A stretch of 64,000 nucleotides of DNA, from assembly GCA_947570135.1 (NCBI GenBank), contig CANOTP010000004.1, positions 1 through 64,000 on the forward strand, in the 5' to 3' direction. This document shows positions 41,572-50,043 of the stretch, one piece after another. The stretch's first letter is position 1; each line of letters opens with the position of its first letter. The DNA comes from an uncultured Candidatus Melainabacteria bacterium (lineage in GTDB: Bacteria > Cyanobacteriota > Vampirovibrionia > Gastranaerophilales > Gastranaerophilaceae). Both the position numbers and the translations under genes were made by a program. The notes beneath the pieces are model-generated. The model saw only the letters and a program-made list of their open reading frames with translations. It was not told the DNA's origin and did no database searches.

Positions 41572-42040
41572 ACCTGATTATAATTTAAAACGAATTTTTG
41601 ATATTGATTTAGAAGCTTTAAAAAACAGTGGAGTAAAAGCTATGCTGTTTGATTTAGACAGTACTTTAATGGCGTCAAAATCAGGTAAATATTCTCAAGA
41701 AATTCTTGACTGGCTTGAGGTTGTTCGCAGAGATTTTTTTATTGCGGTTGTTTCTAATAACAAGAACCCGAATTATATTAAAAAAGTTGAAGAAATTTCG
41801 GGTTTTCCGCTGTTATTTAATGCCTGTAAGCCAAATACATCAAAAGTTCGCAAGTTTTTAGATGAACACGGCTTTAGCGAAAAAGAATGTGTATTGGTGG
41901 GTGACAGACCTCTGACAGATATTTTATGCGGGAAAAATCTTGGCTGTAAGACAATTCTTGTTGATTCAATCACTGCAGATTCAGAAGCTTTAATAGTTCG
42001 TTTTGTAAGAGCTTTAGAACGATTGACTATTCGTCCGTAG
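41561..42040 (+). CDS. YqeG-type HAD phosphatase
   Basis: A 159-residue HAD-superfamily protein of the YqeG/GEP4 type, related to phosphatidylglycerophosphate phosphatases. Motif I is FDLDSTL (family usually DxDNTL), motif II VVSNNK, the conserved lysine is in CKPNT, and motif III reads VGDRPLTDILCG. It overlaps the upstream U32 gene and shares its promoter. Confidence 0.85.
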   Translation: MFLKPDYNLKRIFDIDLEALKNSGVKAMLFDLDSTLMASKSGKYSQEILDWLEVVRRDFFIAVVSNNKNPNYIKKVEEISGFPLLFNACKPNTSKVRKFLDEHGFSEKECVLVGDRPLTDILCGKNLGCKTILVDSITADSEALIVRFVRALERLTIRP

Positions 42041-42235
42041 ATTTACATCTATGGATTGAACTTTTTGTCTTTAAGTCAACTGTTACAAAATATTAAACGC
42101 TTGAAAAGCTTGATATTACTGTTGCTTGGCTTTGTTTAGGGTATATTTTACCCCCGTGTTTGCTTTTTTGCCTTAATTTGAAGATTATGTTATGATTATG
42201 TATGGATTATCAGTTGTTAAATTTACATTAAATGA

Positions 42236-42264
42236 TTGATACTTAAATAGAAGAGCTTTAATAT
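42236..42264 (+). promoter_or_regulatory. Promoter of the pilus assembly operon
   Basis: TTGATA (42236-42241), a 17-base spacer and TAATAT (42259-42264); an alternative TATAAT overlaps at 42262-42267. The leader of about 20 bases holds AGGA before the ATG at 42291. The preceding 190 bases after yqeG show no gene. Confidence 0.5.
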
Positions 42265-42290
42265 AATGTTAATATTACAGGACTTAACAG

Positions 42291-43079
42291 ATGGGAAAAG
42301 ACATGGGTAGTGATTACTATAGTATGGAAAAGTTAACAAACAGAGAAACAAAGCTTGGGGGCTTAAAAGCAGTAGTTGTTCTTTTATGTGCAGTGTTTGC
42401 TGTGTGTGCGATTACAGCAGGGTGTGCGCAAAAACAGGAAGAAGAAGTTGCGCAAGTGCCTCAGCCGGCACCTGTTGAAACTCCTCAAAGTGAAGGTGTA
42501 AAGGTGCCTGATGAAAATTCGGTAGATTTAGATGCGGATGCTAACCAAGCAAGTAAAATGGTTTCTTATGATGTCGCATCTGTTGGTAGAGCGGATCCTT
42601 TTATGCCGTCAGGAGAGATAGAAGCTTTTGATGAAGCCAAAAGAGTTGCTTACGCAGAAGCAAATGCTTATAACTCAGCTATTGCACAAGTTGAAAAGTT
42701 GAAAAACGTATCATACAGAGAAGCTGATGATATTAGTCCGTACAGCTTTAATTTGCCTGTTCCTCCGACTTCTTTAGCGTCATCTGAGGCGGCAGCAGCA
42801 AAGATTACCAGAACAAAAGTTGTGGGTATTATGTATAACAAAACAAGCCCGTCTGCGATTATAAATGTTGATGATAAAGATTATCTTGTAAGACAAGGTG
42901 ATAAAATCATCGGTCAAGAATATAAAGTTATGGAGATAAATCCATCATGGATTACGGTAAATCTGGGATCAAACGTATATTCGGCAAGTATCGGTGAGTT
43001 ATTCTCAAAGTCAGATTTGGATAAATCTCAAAATGACTTGTATAATTTAAGAAACAGATTTGGCGGTAGAAAAGGTTAA
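42291..43079 (+). CDS. PilP-like pilus assembly lipoprotein
   Basis: A 262-residue protein, first of the pilus/secretion operon. A hydrophobic segment (27-44) ends in the lipobox ITAGC (Cys45), so it is probably a lipoprotein with a long N-region. A proline-rich linker follows, then VGRADPFMP (about 99-107), the turn that PilP/GspC-like proteins use next to their HR domain, and a small C-terminal beta domain (about 178-240, VVGIMYNKTSPSAIINVDD). By analogy it would link inner-membrane parts to the secretin encoded next. Confidence 0.7.
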   Translation: MGKDMGSDYYSMEKLTNRETKLGGLKAVVVLLCAVFAVCAITAGCAQKQEEEVAQVPQPAPVETPQSEGVKVPDENSVDLDADANQASKMVSYDVASVGRADPFMPSGEIEAFDEAKRVAYAEANAYNSAIAQVEKLKNVSYREADDISPYSFNLPVPPTSLASSEAAAAKITRTKVVGIMYNKTSPSAIINVDDKDYLVRQGDKIIGQEYKVMEINPSWITVNLGSNVYSASIGELFSKSDLDKSQNDLYNLRNRFGGRKG

Positions 43080-43112
43080 TTATAAAAAGAAGAACAATAA
43101 GCAGGAGCAGAT

Positions 43113-45035
43113 ATGAAAAATAAAATTAGAGAAAAGTTAATTGCAGGTCTTATGTTATCCGCTTTCGTGGTAACAAATTCTTTAACTGCAGCAGTTGCAA
43201 TGGAAGATTATTCTAACGGGTACGGTGCACCTTTGTTAAGAACAGGTGAAGCTGTTTCTGTCGGGTTACATGTTGAAGAAGATATTCCTAATGCAGATTC
43301 TGTCGTAAACTTAAGTTTAAGGGATGCTGATGTTAAGCAGGTTTTAAGAATGTTTGCCGATCAGGCAGGTATGAATATTATCTTCACCCCTGATGTTGAA
43401 GGTCAAATCACAATGGATTTGGTTGATATTCCGTTAAAAGAAGCGTTGAGTTTAGTAGTTAAAACAAGCAAGTTATACTATGATATCAAAGCTAATACAT
43501 TGGTTGTTTCAACTGAGGAAAATTCTTTATCTTTAGTTGACCGAAATCAAAATATGACAATCATTCCTGTTAAATATGTCAACGCTGTTGCAATTTCTTC
43601 ATTCTTAAATAAGAGTGTCTTTTCTCCAAAAGGTAAAGGTGCAGTAAGACCGGGAATGTCAAACGGTTTTATCGTTGCAACCAACCCTGCTACAAACGAA
43701 CTTATTGTTACAGGTACGGATAAAGACTTAGCGTTAGTCAGAAGAGTTGTTGATCAATTTGACAAAAAACCGACACTTACAACGTTTAAAGTAAATCATA
43801 CAACTCCTGCAGAGATGTCAAACTTGATTTGTACATCTTTATTCCCGTCAATGAGTGTGTTAGATCCTGATGATTCGTCTTCTGGCGGAGCTGCAGGTAT
43901 TCCTACAGGTTTTGCATCAGATGATAGCAGTGGCGGCGGAGACAGCGGAAGCGGTATTTCTGTTGGCGGCGGTAAGTTAGCTTGTGCTTTATCTTGGCAG
44001 CAAAAAACAGAAGAATCTTCCGGAGATGAAGAAACTTTCTCATTAAGCAGTTTACCTTTATTGAACCTTTCAGTATCATATTTCCCAACATTAGGTACAA
44101 TTCAGGTACTGGGCGGTTCTGATTCTCAAATCGAAATGATTAGAGATTATATTGCTGCTAATGATAAAAAAGCTCCTCAAGCATTTTTGGAAATTCAGAT
44201 TATTACGTTATCCGAATCAGGCAGTAAAACATTTGATAATACCTGGTCTTATATGAGTAAGAACTTCTCGTTCAATGCTGATAAAGGTAACGGATTTAGT
44301 ACAATAAACCCTATATTCTTATCAGGAAAAGGTTATTATTCTTATGATAAAGAATCTTGGGATGCTGATAAGGGTTCAGGTCCAAAACCTTGGGAAGGTT
44401 ATGAAACAAGCGGTTGGACAGGTAAATCCTATCAGGCTTCACATTTACATTACGCAGTTAATTACCTGATTGAAAATAATAAAGGCCGCGTACTTGCTAA
44501 TCCGAAAGTCCTTTTAACAAGCGGTCAGCCTTCAGTAATCGACTTAACTTCAGATTATGTATCTAAAGTAACAACTCAATACTTGGATAACGGTACGGCG
44601 GCAGGTTCTGCTCAAGTTCAACGTGATGTTGAAGTTTCTGATGATAACGGTATTAAAGTTACGGTTACACCTTTTATCAGTCCTGACGGCTATGTAACTT
44701 TAGATATCGCACCAAATTATAAAACTATTAAAGAAAAATATTATACAGACGGTGAAGCAGGTAAAGACTTGGCTGCAACATTACTTCAAAGAAGTGACTT
44801 GAACCTTAAAGGTATTCGTATCAAAGACGGTGAAACTATGGTTATCGGCGGTATGATTCAAGAAGGTGAAACAAAAACAGTTTCAAAAATCCCGTTCTTA
44901 GGTGACTTACCTGTAATCGGTATGTTCTTCAGAAGTACATCTACAGGTAAATCTAAAGAAGAAATGGTTGTAATGATTACTCCGCAAATCGTTGTTGACA
45001 CCGAAGATGCGGTTGCAGACGATAATATGCTGTAG
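43113..45035 (+). CDS. pilQ: Secretin (PilQ/GspD family)
   Basis: A 640-residue outer-membrane channel subunit. It has a signal peptide (about 1-30, ending AVAM), an STN-like N0 domain (about 68-130: LRDADVKQVLRMFADQAGMN), an N1-like domain, a Gly/Ser-rich insert with acidic stretches (about 255-315) and the C-terminal secretin domain (about 345-630): RVLANPKVLLTSGQP, VTVTPFISPDGYV and FLGDLPVIGMFF. It forms the exit pore for pili or secreted proteins and sits between the PilP-like gene and the ATPase gene. Confidence 0.93.
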   Translation: MKNKIREKLIAGLMLSAFVVTNSLTAAVAMEDYSNGYGAPLLRTGEAVSVGLHVEEDIPNADSVVNLSLRDADVKQVLRMFADQAGMNIIFTPDVEGQITMDLVDIPLKEALSLVVKTSKLYYDIKANTLVVSTEENSLSLVDRNQNMTIIPVKYVNAVAISSFLNKSVFSPKGKGAVRPGMSNGFIVATNPATNELIVTGTDKDLALVRRVVDQFDKKPTLTTFKVNHTTPAEMSNLICTSLFPSMSVLDPDDSSSGGAAGIPTGFASDDSSGGGDSGSGISVGGGKLACALSWQQKTEESSGDEETFSLSSLPLLNLSVSYFPTLGTIQVLGGSDSQIEMIRDYIAANDKKAPQAFLEIQIITLSESGSKTFDNTWSYMSKNFSFNADKGNGFSTINPIFLSGKGYYSYDKESWDADKGSGPKPWEGYETSGWTGKSYQASHLHYAVNYLIENNKGRVLANPKVLLTSGQPSVIDLTSDYVSKVTTQYLDNGTAAGSAQVQRDVEVSDDNGIKVTVTPFISPDGYVTLDIAPNYKTIKEKYYTDGEAGKDLAATLLQRSDLNLKGIRIKDGETMVIGGMIQEGETKTVSKIPFLGDLPVIGMFFRSTSTGKSKEEMVVMITPQIVVDTEDAVADDNML

Positions 45036-45076
45036 TATCAAGAACTAAAATAAGAAGAGAAAAGTTTAGACTATAA

Positions 45077-47122
45077 ATGAATGCACTAATATTAAGATTA
45101 AAAAATAGTATTGATAAGAAAATACTCGATAGTATTGATAAAAATCTAATGGGACAACATAGTTTTGTCCCAATTAGTGTCAAAGATAATTTTCTTTTCG
45201 TAGCTGTCGGTAAAAACTCAAATAAAGATGAAATTAATAATATTTTAAAGAAAACTTTTCCTCAATCAATAAAATTTATGCTTGTTGGAGATGATGATTT
45301 AAAAGAATTATTAGCATCTTTGTTACCGCAATCAAGTCTTCCGAAAGAAACGGCACCAGCTTCTACTACAACATCTCAAGCTGCACCGACAGGTGAAAAA
45401 GTCGTTGGAAAACTTGGTGAAATCCTTATTTCAAAAGGTTTAGTGTCAGAAGTTGACTTGATGAAAGCCTTAGCGTCAGCCAAAAGAAGTGGAACTCCTA
45501 TCGGTTCAAAACTTTTTGAAATGGGATTAATCTCTTTAGATGATTTAAAATCCGTACTTCATGACCAATCGGGTTATGAAATGGTTTCTGCAACCCAATT
45601 AGTTGATCAGAAAAAATATGTTAACATCCTGCCTGAAGATTTTATTCGTGCAAATTCTGTTATTCCGATTTCTTCTGACGGTAAAACTCTTGTTTTAGGG
45701 GTTGTAAAACCTATCAAAATGGATGTTTTGAAAGAAATCATCTACTTAACGGGTTTAAGTCCTAAGCAGTTATTGATGACTCATTATGAGTTTCAAAACT
45801 CTTTAAATACTTTCTTCTCAGTACAGAAAAAGCAAACAGAAGAAATTATTGACCAAATTAAAGCTGAAACTATAGACTCAGAGGAAGAAGCAACTCTTTG
45901 GGAACAGGTTGACGCGGAGTTGCAAGATTCAACGGGTTCTGTTGCAAAATTTGTTAACCAAATTATTACAAACGGTATTGATAATAAGGTTTCCGATATT
46001 CACATAGAACCGAGATTATCAGGTTATATTGTCAGATACAGAAAAGACGGTATGCTGCAAAAAGTTCTGGATGTTCCGGCTAAAGTTGAAACCTCTGTTA
46101 TTGCACGTTTCAAGGTTATGGCGAGAATGAATATCGCAGAAAACAGACGACCTCAGGATGGTACCTTCTCAATATCATATAAAGATTGTTCTTATGACTT
46201 CCGTATCAACACGCTTCCTGTTTCAGGTAAAGAAAAGGTCTGTATCCGTATCTTGGCGCCTGCGGTTTCTCTTGCATCAAATGATAAAGAGATTAAAATT
46301 GTTGGTGCAGCAGAACGTGATATTCAAAAACTTAAACAAATGGTATCTTGTCCGAACGGTATTATCCTAACCTCAGGTCCTACAGGTTCAGGTAAAACAA
46401 CGACCTTGTACTCAATTTTGAAAAGTTTGAATGATGAATCTGTTAACATTACAACGATTGAGGACCCGATAGAAATTAAGTTGGAAGGTATTAACCAATC
46501 TCAAATTAACGCAAAAGCGGGTATTACATTCGCATCTTGTATGCGTGCAATCCTTCGTCAAGACCCTGACATCATTCTGGTCGGTGAAATCCGTGACTAC
46601 GAAACTTTGGAAATCGCAATTTCAGCAGCATTGACAGGTCACTTGGTATTAAGTACAGTCCACACCAACTCGGCAGCGGCAACAGTTACCCGTATGATTG
46701 AAATGGGTGCAAAAGACTATTTGGTATCTTCAACTTTATCAGGCGTAATTGCTCAACGTCTTGTAAGAAGACTTTGCGATGATTGTAAGGAAGAATATTA
46801 CCCGACACGTGAAGAAGCTGCAATGATTACAACGGATAAAGATGAAATCGAACAGCTTATGAAAACTCCGCTATACAGAGCAAAAGGCTGTAACAAATGC
46901 GGATTCCAAGGGTACAAAGGACGTCTGGGTGTTTATGAAATCATGCAGATAACAAAAGAAATTAAAAAACTTATCGCACAAGGTGCTCACGATTTGGAAA
47001 TCGAAGAAAGTGCGGTAGCAAATGGAATGACAACATTAAACAGATCTTGTTATAACCATATCTTAAACGGAATGACTACAATTGAAGAATTTGTCAGAGT
47101 CTTGGGTATGGCAGGTGAATAG
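45077..47122 (+). CDS. pilB: Type IV pilus / type II secretion assembly ATPase
   Basis: A 681-residue GspE/PilB-type motor. Two N-terminal GspE-N domains (about 1-230) lead to the ATPase: Walker A GPTGSGKTT near residue 434, the Asp box around IEDPIEIKLEG, Walker B in DPDIILVGEIRDYETLE and the His box TVHTNSAAATVTR. A zinc-type tetracysteine (CDDC...CNKC, about 565-615) is present, as in extension ATPases rather than PilT retraction ATPases. No PilT is in the window. It is followed by pilC twelve bases on. Confidence 0.95.
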   Translation: MNALILRLKNSIDKKILDSIDKNLMGQHSFVPISVKDNFLFVAVGKNSNKDEINNILKKTFPQSIKFMLVGDDDLKELLASLLPQSSLPKETAPASTTTSQAAPTGEKVVGKLGEILISKGLVSEVDLMKALASAKRSGTPIGSKLFEMGLISLDDLKSVLHDQSGYEMVSATQLVDQKKYVNILPEDFIRANSVIPISSDGKTLVLGVVKPIKMDVLKEIIYLTGLSPKQLLMTHYEFQNSLNTFFSVQKKQTEEIIDQIKAETIDSEEEATLWEQVDAELQDSTGSVAKFVNQIITNGIDNKVSDIHIEPRLSGYIVRYRKDGMLQKVLDVPAKVETSVIARFKVMARMNIAENRRPQDGTFSISYKDCSYDFRINTLPVSGKEKVCIRILAPAVSLASNDKEIKIVGAAERDIQKLKQMVSCPNGIILTSGPTGSGKTTTLYSILKSLNDESVNITTIEDPIEIKLEGINQSQINAKAGITFASCMRAILRQDPDIILVGEIRDYETLEIAISAALTGHLVLSTVHTNSAAATVTRMIEMGAKDYLVSSTLSGVIAQRLVRRLCDDCKEEYYPTREEAAMITTDKDEIEQLMKTPLYRAKGCNKCGFQGYKGRLGVYEIMQITKEIKKLIAQGAHDLEIEESAVANGMTTLNRSCYNHILNGMTTIEEFVRVLGMAGE

Positions 47123-47133
47123 TAGGTGGAATT

Positions 47134-48348
47134 ATGACGATTTATAATTATACGGCTATAGATAATGCAAATAAATTGGTAAAAGGTAAAGTTGAAGCTG
47201 ACGATTTAAGAGCTGCCCGTGCGGCGGTCAGAGATTTAGGTTTCACTCCGACTAATATAACAGAAGAACAATCTGTTAAAAAAGAGGTTAAAAAGCCGAC
47301 TGCAGGTAAGATGCCAAAACTTGGTTTAAAAGAGCAGATAGATTTTACATCTACTCTTCAAATTCTTGCTGCTGCGGGTATTCCGATTATTGAATCTTTA
47401 TTGTTTATAGAAAACGATGCGGCAAAATTAAAAATCAGGCAGTGTGCAACGGAATTAAGACGCCAAATCATGAATGGCGGAACTTTTGCGGGTACAATTG
47501 CAAAATATCCCGAACAGTTCGGACAGGTTTACATCGGTCTTGTAAGAGCAGGGGAAGACGCCGGTGAATTGGAAAAAACTCTTGACCGTTTATTAGAACT
47601 TTTGAATAAGCAAGACGCAATCAGGGGTAAAGTTATCGGTACACTAATGTATCCGGTATTCGTTATTTTGCTTGCTGTATTTATCATTATCGTCATGCTT
47701 GTGTTTGTATTCCCTGTATTTAAAGAAATGTTTGACTCAATGGGGATGCAATTACCTTGGATTACAAGAGTATTAATGAACATGGGCTTATTCTTGAAGA
47801 AACAATGGTATACAATTCCTCTGGGGTTTGCGGCTGTAACATTCTTTATTAACTTCCTGTTCCGTTGGAAACCTAGTAAATGGAAAATTGATGAATGGGT
47901 TTTGAAAATCCCTGTATTGCAGGATTTGATTCAGTACTCAAACTTTGCAAACTTCATAGCGGTTATGCAGGTAGCGTATGATGCGGGTGTTCCGATTTTG
48001 GAATGTTTGTATTTGTCTAATATGACATTAACCAATCATACCTTAGAGACAAGGGTCGAAGAAGCTACAGTAAGGGTTCAACAAGGTCAGCACTTGTCAG
48101 CAGCGTTGCGTGCAACAAGAACTATGCCTAAGATGATTCTGTTTATGATTGCAACAGGTGAACAATCAGGTCGTCTGGGAGATATGTTAGGTCAGGCAAC
48201 AAATTATATTGATAAACAATTAGATACGATTATTGATATTATGACAAAGATGATTGAGCCGATAATGCTTGTCGTAATCGGTACAATCGTACTTATTTTG
48301 GCTGCAGCATTGTACTTACCGCTGTTCGCATCATATATGGGTATGTAA
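47134..48348 (+). CDS. pilC: Pilus/secretion inner-membrane platform protein
   Basis: A 404-residue GspF/PilC-type platform protein. Two GspF domains (about 70-190 and 275-395) each end in membrane helices; three are evident (about 168-190, 220-242, 375-398). QIDFTSTLQILAAAGIPIIE and LVRAGEDAGELEKTLDRL are typical. It transfers subunits into the growing filament under the PilB motor. Its stop overlaps the SDR gene as TAATG. Confidence 0.94.
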   Translation: MTIYNYTAIDNANKLVKGKVEADDLRAARAAVRDLGFTPTNITEEQSVKKEVKKPTAGKMPKLGLKEQIDFTSTLQILAAAGIPIIESLLFIENDAAKLKIRQCATELRRQIMNGGTFAGTIAKYPEQFGQVYIGLVRAGEDAGELEKTLDRLLELLNKQDAIRGKVIGTLMYPVFVILLAVFIIIVMLVFVFPVFKEMFDSMGMQLPWITRVLMNMGLFLKKQWYTIPLGFAAVTFFINFLFRWKPSKWKIDEWVLKIPVLQDLIQYSNFANFIAVMQVAYDAGVPILECLYLSNMTLTNHTLETRVEEATVRVQQGQHLSAALRATRTMPKMILFMIATGEQSGRLGDMLGQATNYIDKQLDTIIDIMTKMIEPIMLVVIGTIVLILAAALYLPLFASYMGM

Positions 48349-49166
48349 TGCAGAAAACAATCATTATCACAGGTTCAACATCAGGACTTGGAAAAGAACT
48401 TGTTAAGATCTTTTCCGAATTTCAGGATTGGAAAGTTTTTGCGGGTTACAGAAATAAAGACCTGATTGAGTCAAAAGAAAATGTTGAATATTTTTATATC
48501 GATATGTTAAACCGAGAGTCAATCTCTGAAGCTGCTAAAGTTATCAAGTCAAAAACAGATAAAATTGATGTCATAATAAATGTGGCTGGTACTGTTGTGG
48601 CAGGTCCTGTTGAAGTGCTTGATACCGATAGTTTAAGACGTCAATTTGAGGTTAATACTTTTTCTCATATTGAGTTTGTGCAAAATTTGGTACCAATTTT
48701 AAGCGGCGGAAGGGTTGTAAATATAAGTTCAATGGCAAGTTTTGGACATTTCCCGTTTATAAGCCCTTATTGTGCATCAAAAAGAGCATTGGATATATTT
48801 TTTAATGCATTTGCGCTTGAAAATCACAGTAATATTGACGTGATATCAGTCAAGGCAGGTGTTATTTCTACTCCGATTTGGAAGAAGTCCGTTGATGCTA
48901 ATTTAACATCTTTAGAAGGGTGTGAAGACTACAGATGCGAGTTGGAATTTTTGAAAAACAATGCTTTAAAAAATACCAATAAGGGCTTAAAGGTTGAAGA
49001 TGCGGCGGTGTTTATCAAAAAAGTTGCAACGGCAAAAAATCCAAAAACTTCTTATACTTTAGGACGGGATGCAAAGTTCGCACATTTTATGTCTTACCTG
49101 CCGCAAGATGTTATAAATAAGCTTGTAAAATTCGGGCTAAGAAGCAGGATGAAAATTTCAGAGTAA
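48348..49166 (+). CDS. Short-chain dehydrogenase/reductase
   Basis: A 272-residue classical SDR: TGSTSGLGKE at residues 8-17, NVAGTV near 78 (Val replaces the second Asn of NNAG), NISSMASFG near 125 and the catalytic YCASK near 143. The C-terminal 80 residues resemble the SDRs that act on lipid or steroid-like substrates. Though coupled to pilC by a TAATG overlap, no role in pili is evident. Confidence 0.82.
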   Translation: MQKTIIITGSTSGLGKELVKIFSEFQDWKVFAGYRNKDLIESKENVEYFYIDMLNRESISEAAKVIKSKTDKIDVIINVAGTVVAGPVEVLDTDSLRRQFEVNTFSHIEFVQNLVPILSGGRVVNISSMASFGHFPFISPYCASKRALDIFFNAFALENHSNIDVISVKAGVISTPIWKKSVDANLTSLEGCEDYRCELEFLKNNALKNTNKGLKVEDAAVFIKKVATAKNPKTSYTLGRDAKFAHFMSYLPQDVINKLVKFGLRSRMKISE

Positions 49167-49192
49167 ATTCGTATACGGAAAAGGAGAAAAAC

Positions 49193-49968
49193 ATGAAAAA
49201 ACAGACTATGATTGAAATTTCGGGGGGGGTAACTCTTTAAGCTCCTCGGTCGGACGGGGCATCATGCCACCAACGGTATTTACACGACTTCAACAGTTCA
49301 GCTCTGCAAGGAAGGGATTCACTCTTGCTGAGGTATTAATCATCCTCGGAATTATCGGGGTTGTTGCAGCGATGACTATTCCTAATCTTATTGCCGCGAA
49401 TCAAAAAAGGGTTACAGTGACAAAGTTACAAAAGGCAATTTCTGTAATTAATCAGGCATATCGCTTATCTTATGAAGAAAACGGGGATGTAAATGCCGAA
49501 GAAGCAAAAGCTTTAGGTGCAGAAGACTATTTTAAAAAATATTGGGAACCGTATATAAAATTGCATACATTGTGTAAAACCTATCAAATGTGCGGTTATA
49601 AATCTCAAACCCCGTTTAAATATTCTAACGGTAGTGCTTCCGGAATGAATTTTATTCACATAAACAGAATAGAATTTTTAACAATGGACGGTTTTTTATA
49701 TATTATTGCGACTGCAGGCGGTGATAAGAATGATGCTATGAAAGAATTATTTGTAGATATAAATGGAGGACACGGTCCAAACAAATTTGGTCGCGATGTT
49801 TTTGTTTAGGATAGAATACCTGACGGTAAGGGAGTTCAACCTTACGGATATAGTCGTGAAAATGCGTATATTAATAGCCAATGTTCAGAATTATTTTTGG
49901 GATATACGTGCGCAGAAAAAATTAAGCGTGCAGGCTGGCAGATTGATAAATCTTATCCGTGGAAATAA
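49193..49968 (+). pseudogene. Prepilin-like gene with poly-G leader and an in-frame TAG
   Basis: AAAGGAG and ATG at 49193 open MKKQTMIEISGG with eight G (49222-49229) and stop at TAA after 15 codons. With nine G the leader continues in phase through a GC-rich stretch and RLQQFSSARKGFTLAEVLI, giving a leader of about 42 residues; an in-frame ATG at 49264 could also start it. The body is the paralogue of prepilin A (3646), with VDINGGHGPNKFGRD. At 49807-49809 a TAG interrupts DVFV, and the same frame then runs on through PYGYSRENAY...SYPWK to TAA at 49968. So there are two lesions, one of which is reversible by slippage. Confidence 0.75.
49222..49229 (+). repeat. Poly-G tract (8 G) in prepilin leader
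   Basis: Eight G in the context ATTTCG(8)TAACTCTT, matching the tracts at 6769 and 30725. One extra G joins the leader to the prepilin frame. Confidence 0.9.
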
Positions 49969-50028
49969 AGGTCGGAAGAATTTTCAATCTGATATCAAAA
50001 ACAATTGGTAACAATATTTACCCCTTTA

Positions 50029-50037
50029 TGGTATAAT
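50029..50037 (+). promoter_or_regulatory. Extended -10 promoter of the TPR gene, leaderless type
   Basis: TGG-TATAAT with TATAAT at 50032-50037 and ATG at 50044, six bases later. No Shine-Dalgarno. A TTTACCCCTT sequence lies just upstream (50017-50026). Confidence 0.55.
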
Positions 50038-50043
50038 GTAACT

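Noticed and set aside
42041-42290. Hidden ncRNA or riboswitch before the pilus operon
   Set aside because: The 250 bases are AT-rich with only a short GGGTA/TACCC pairing near 42139. No known riboswitch core could be traced. Only a promoter is supported.
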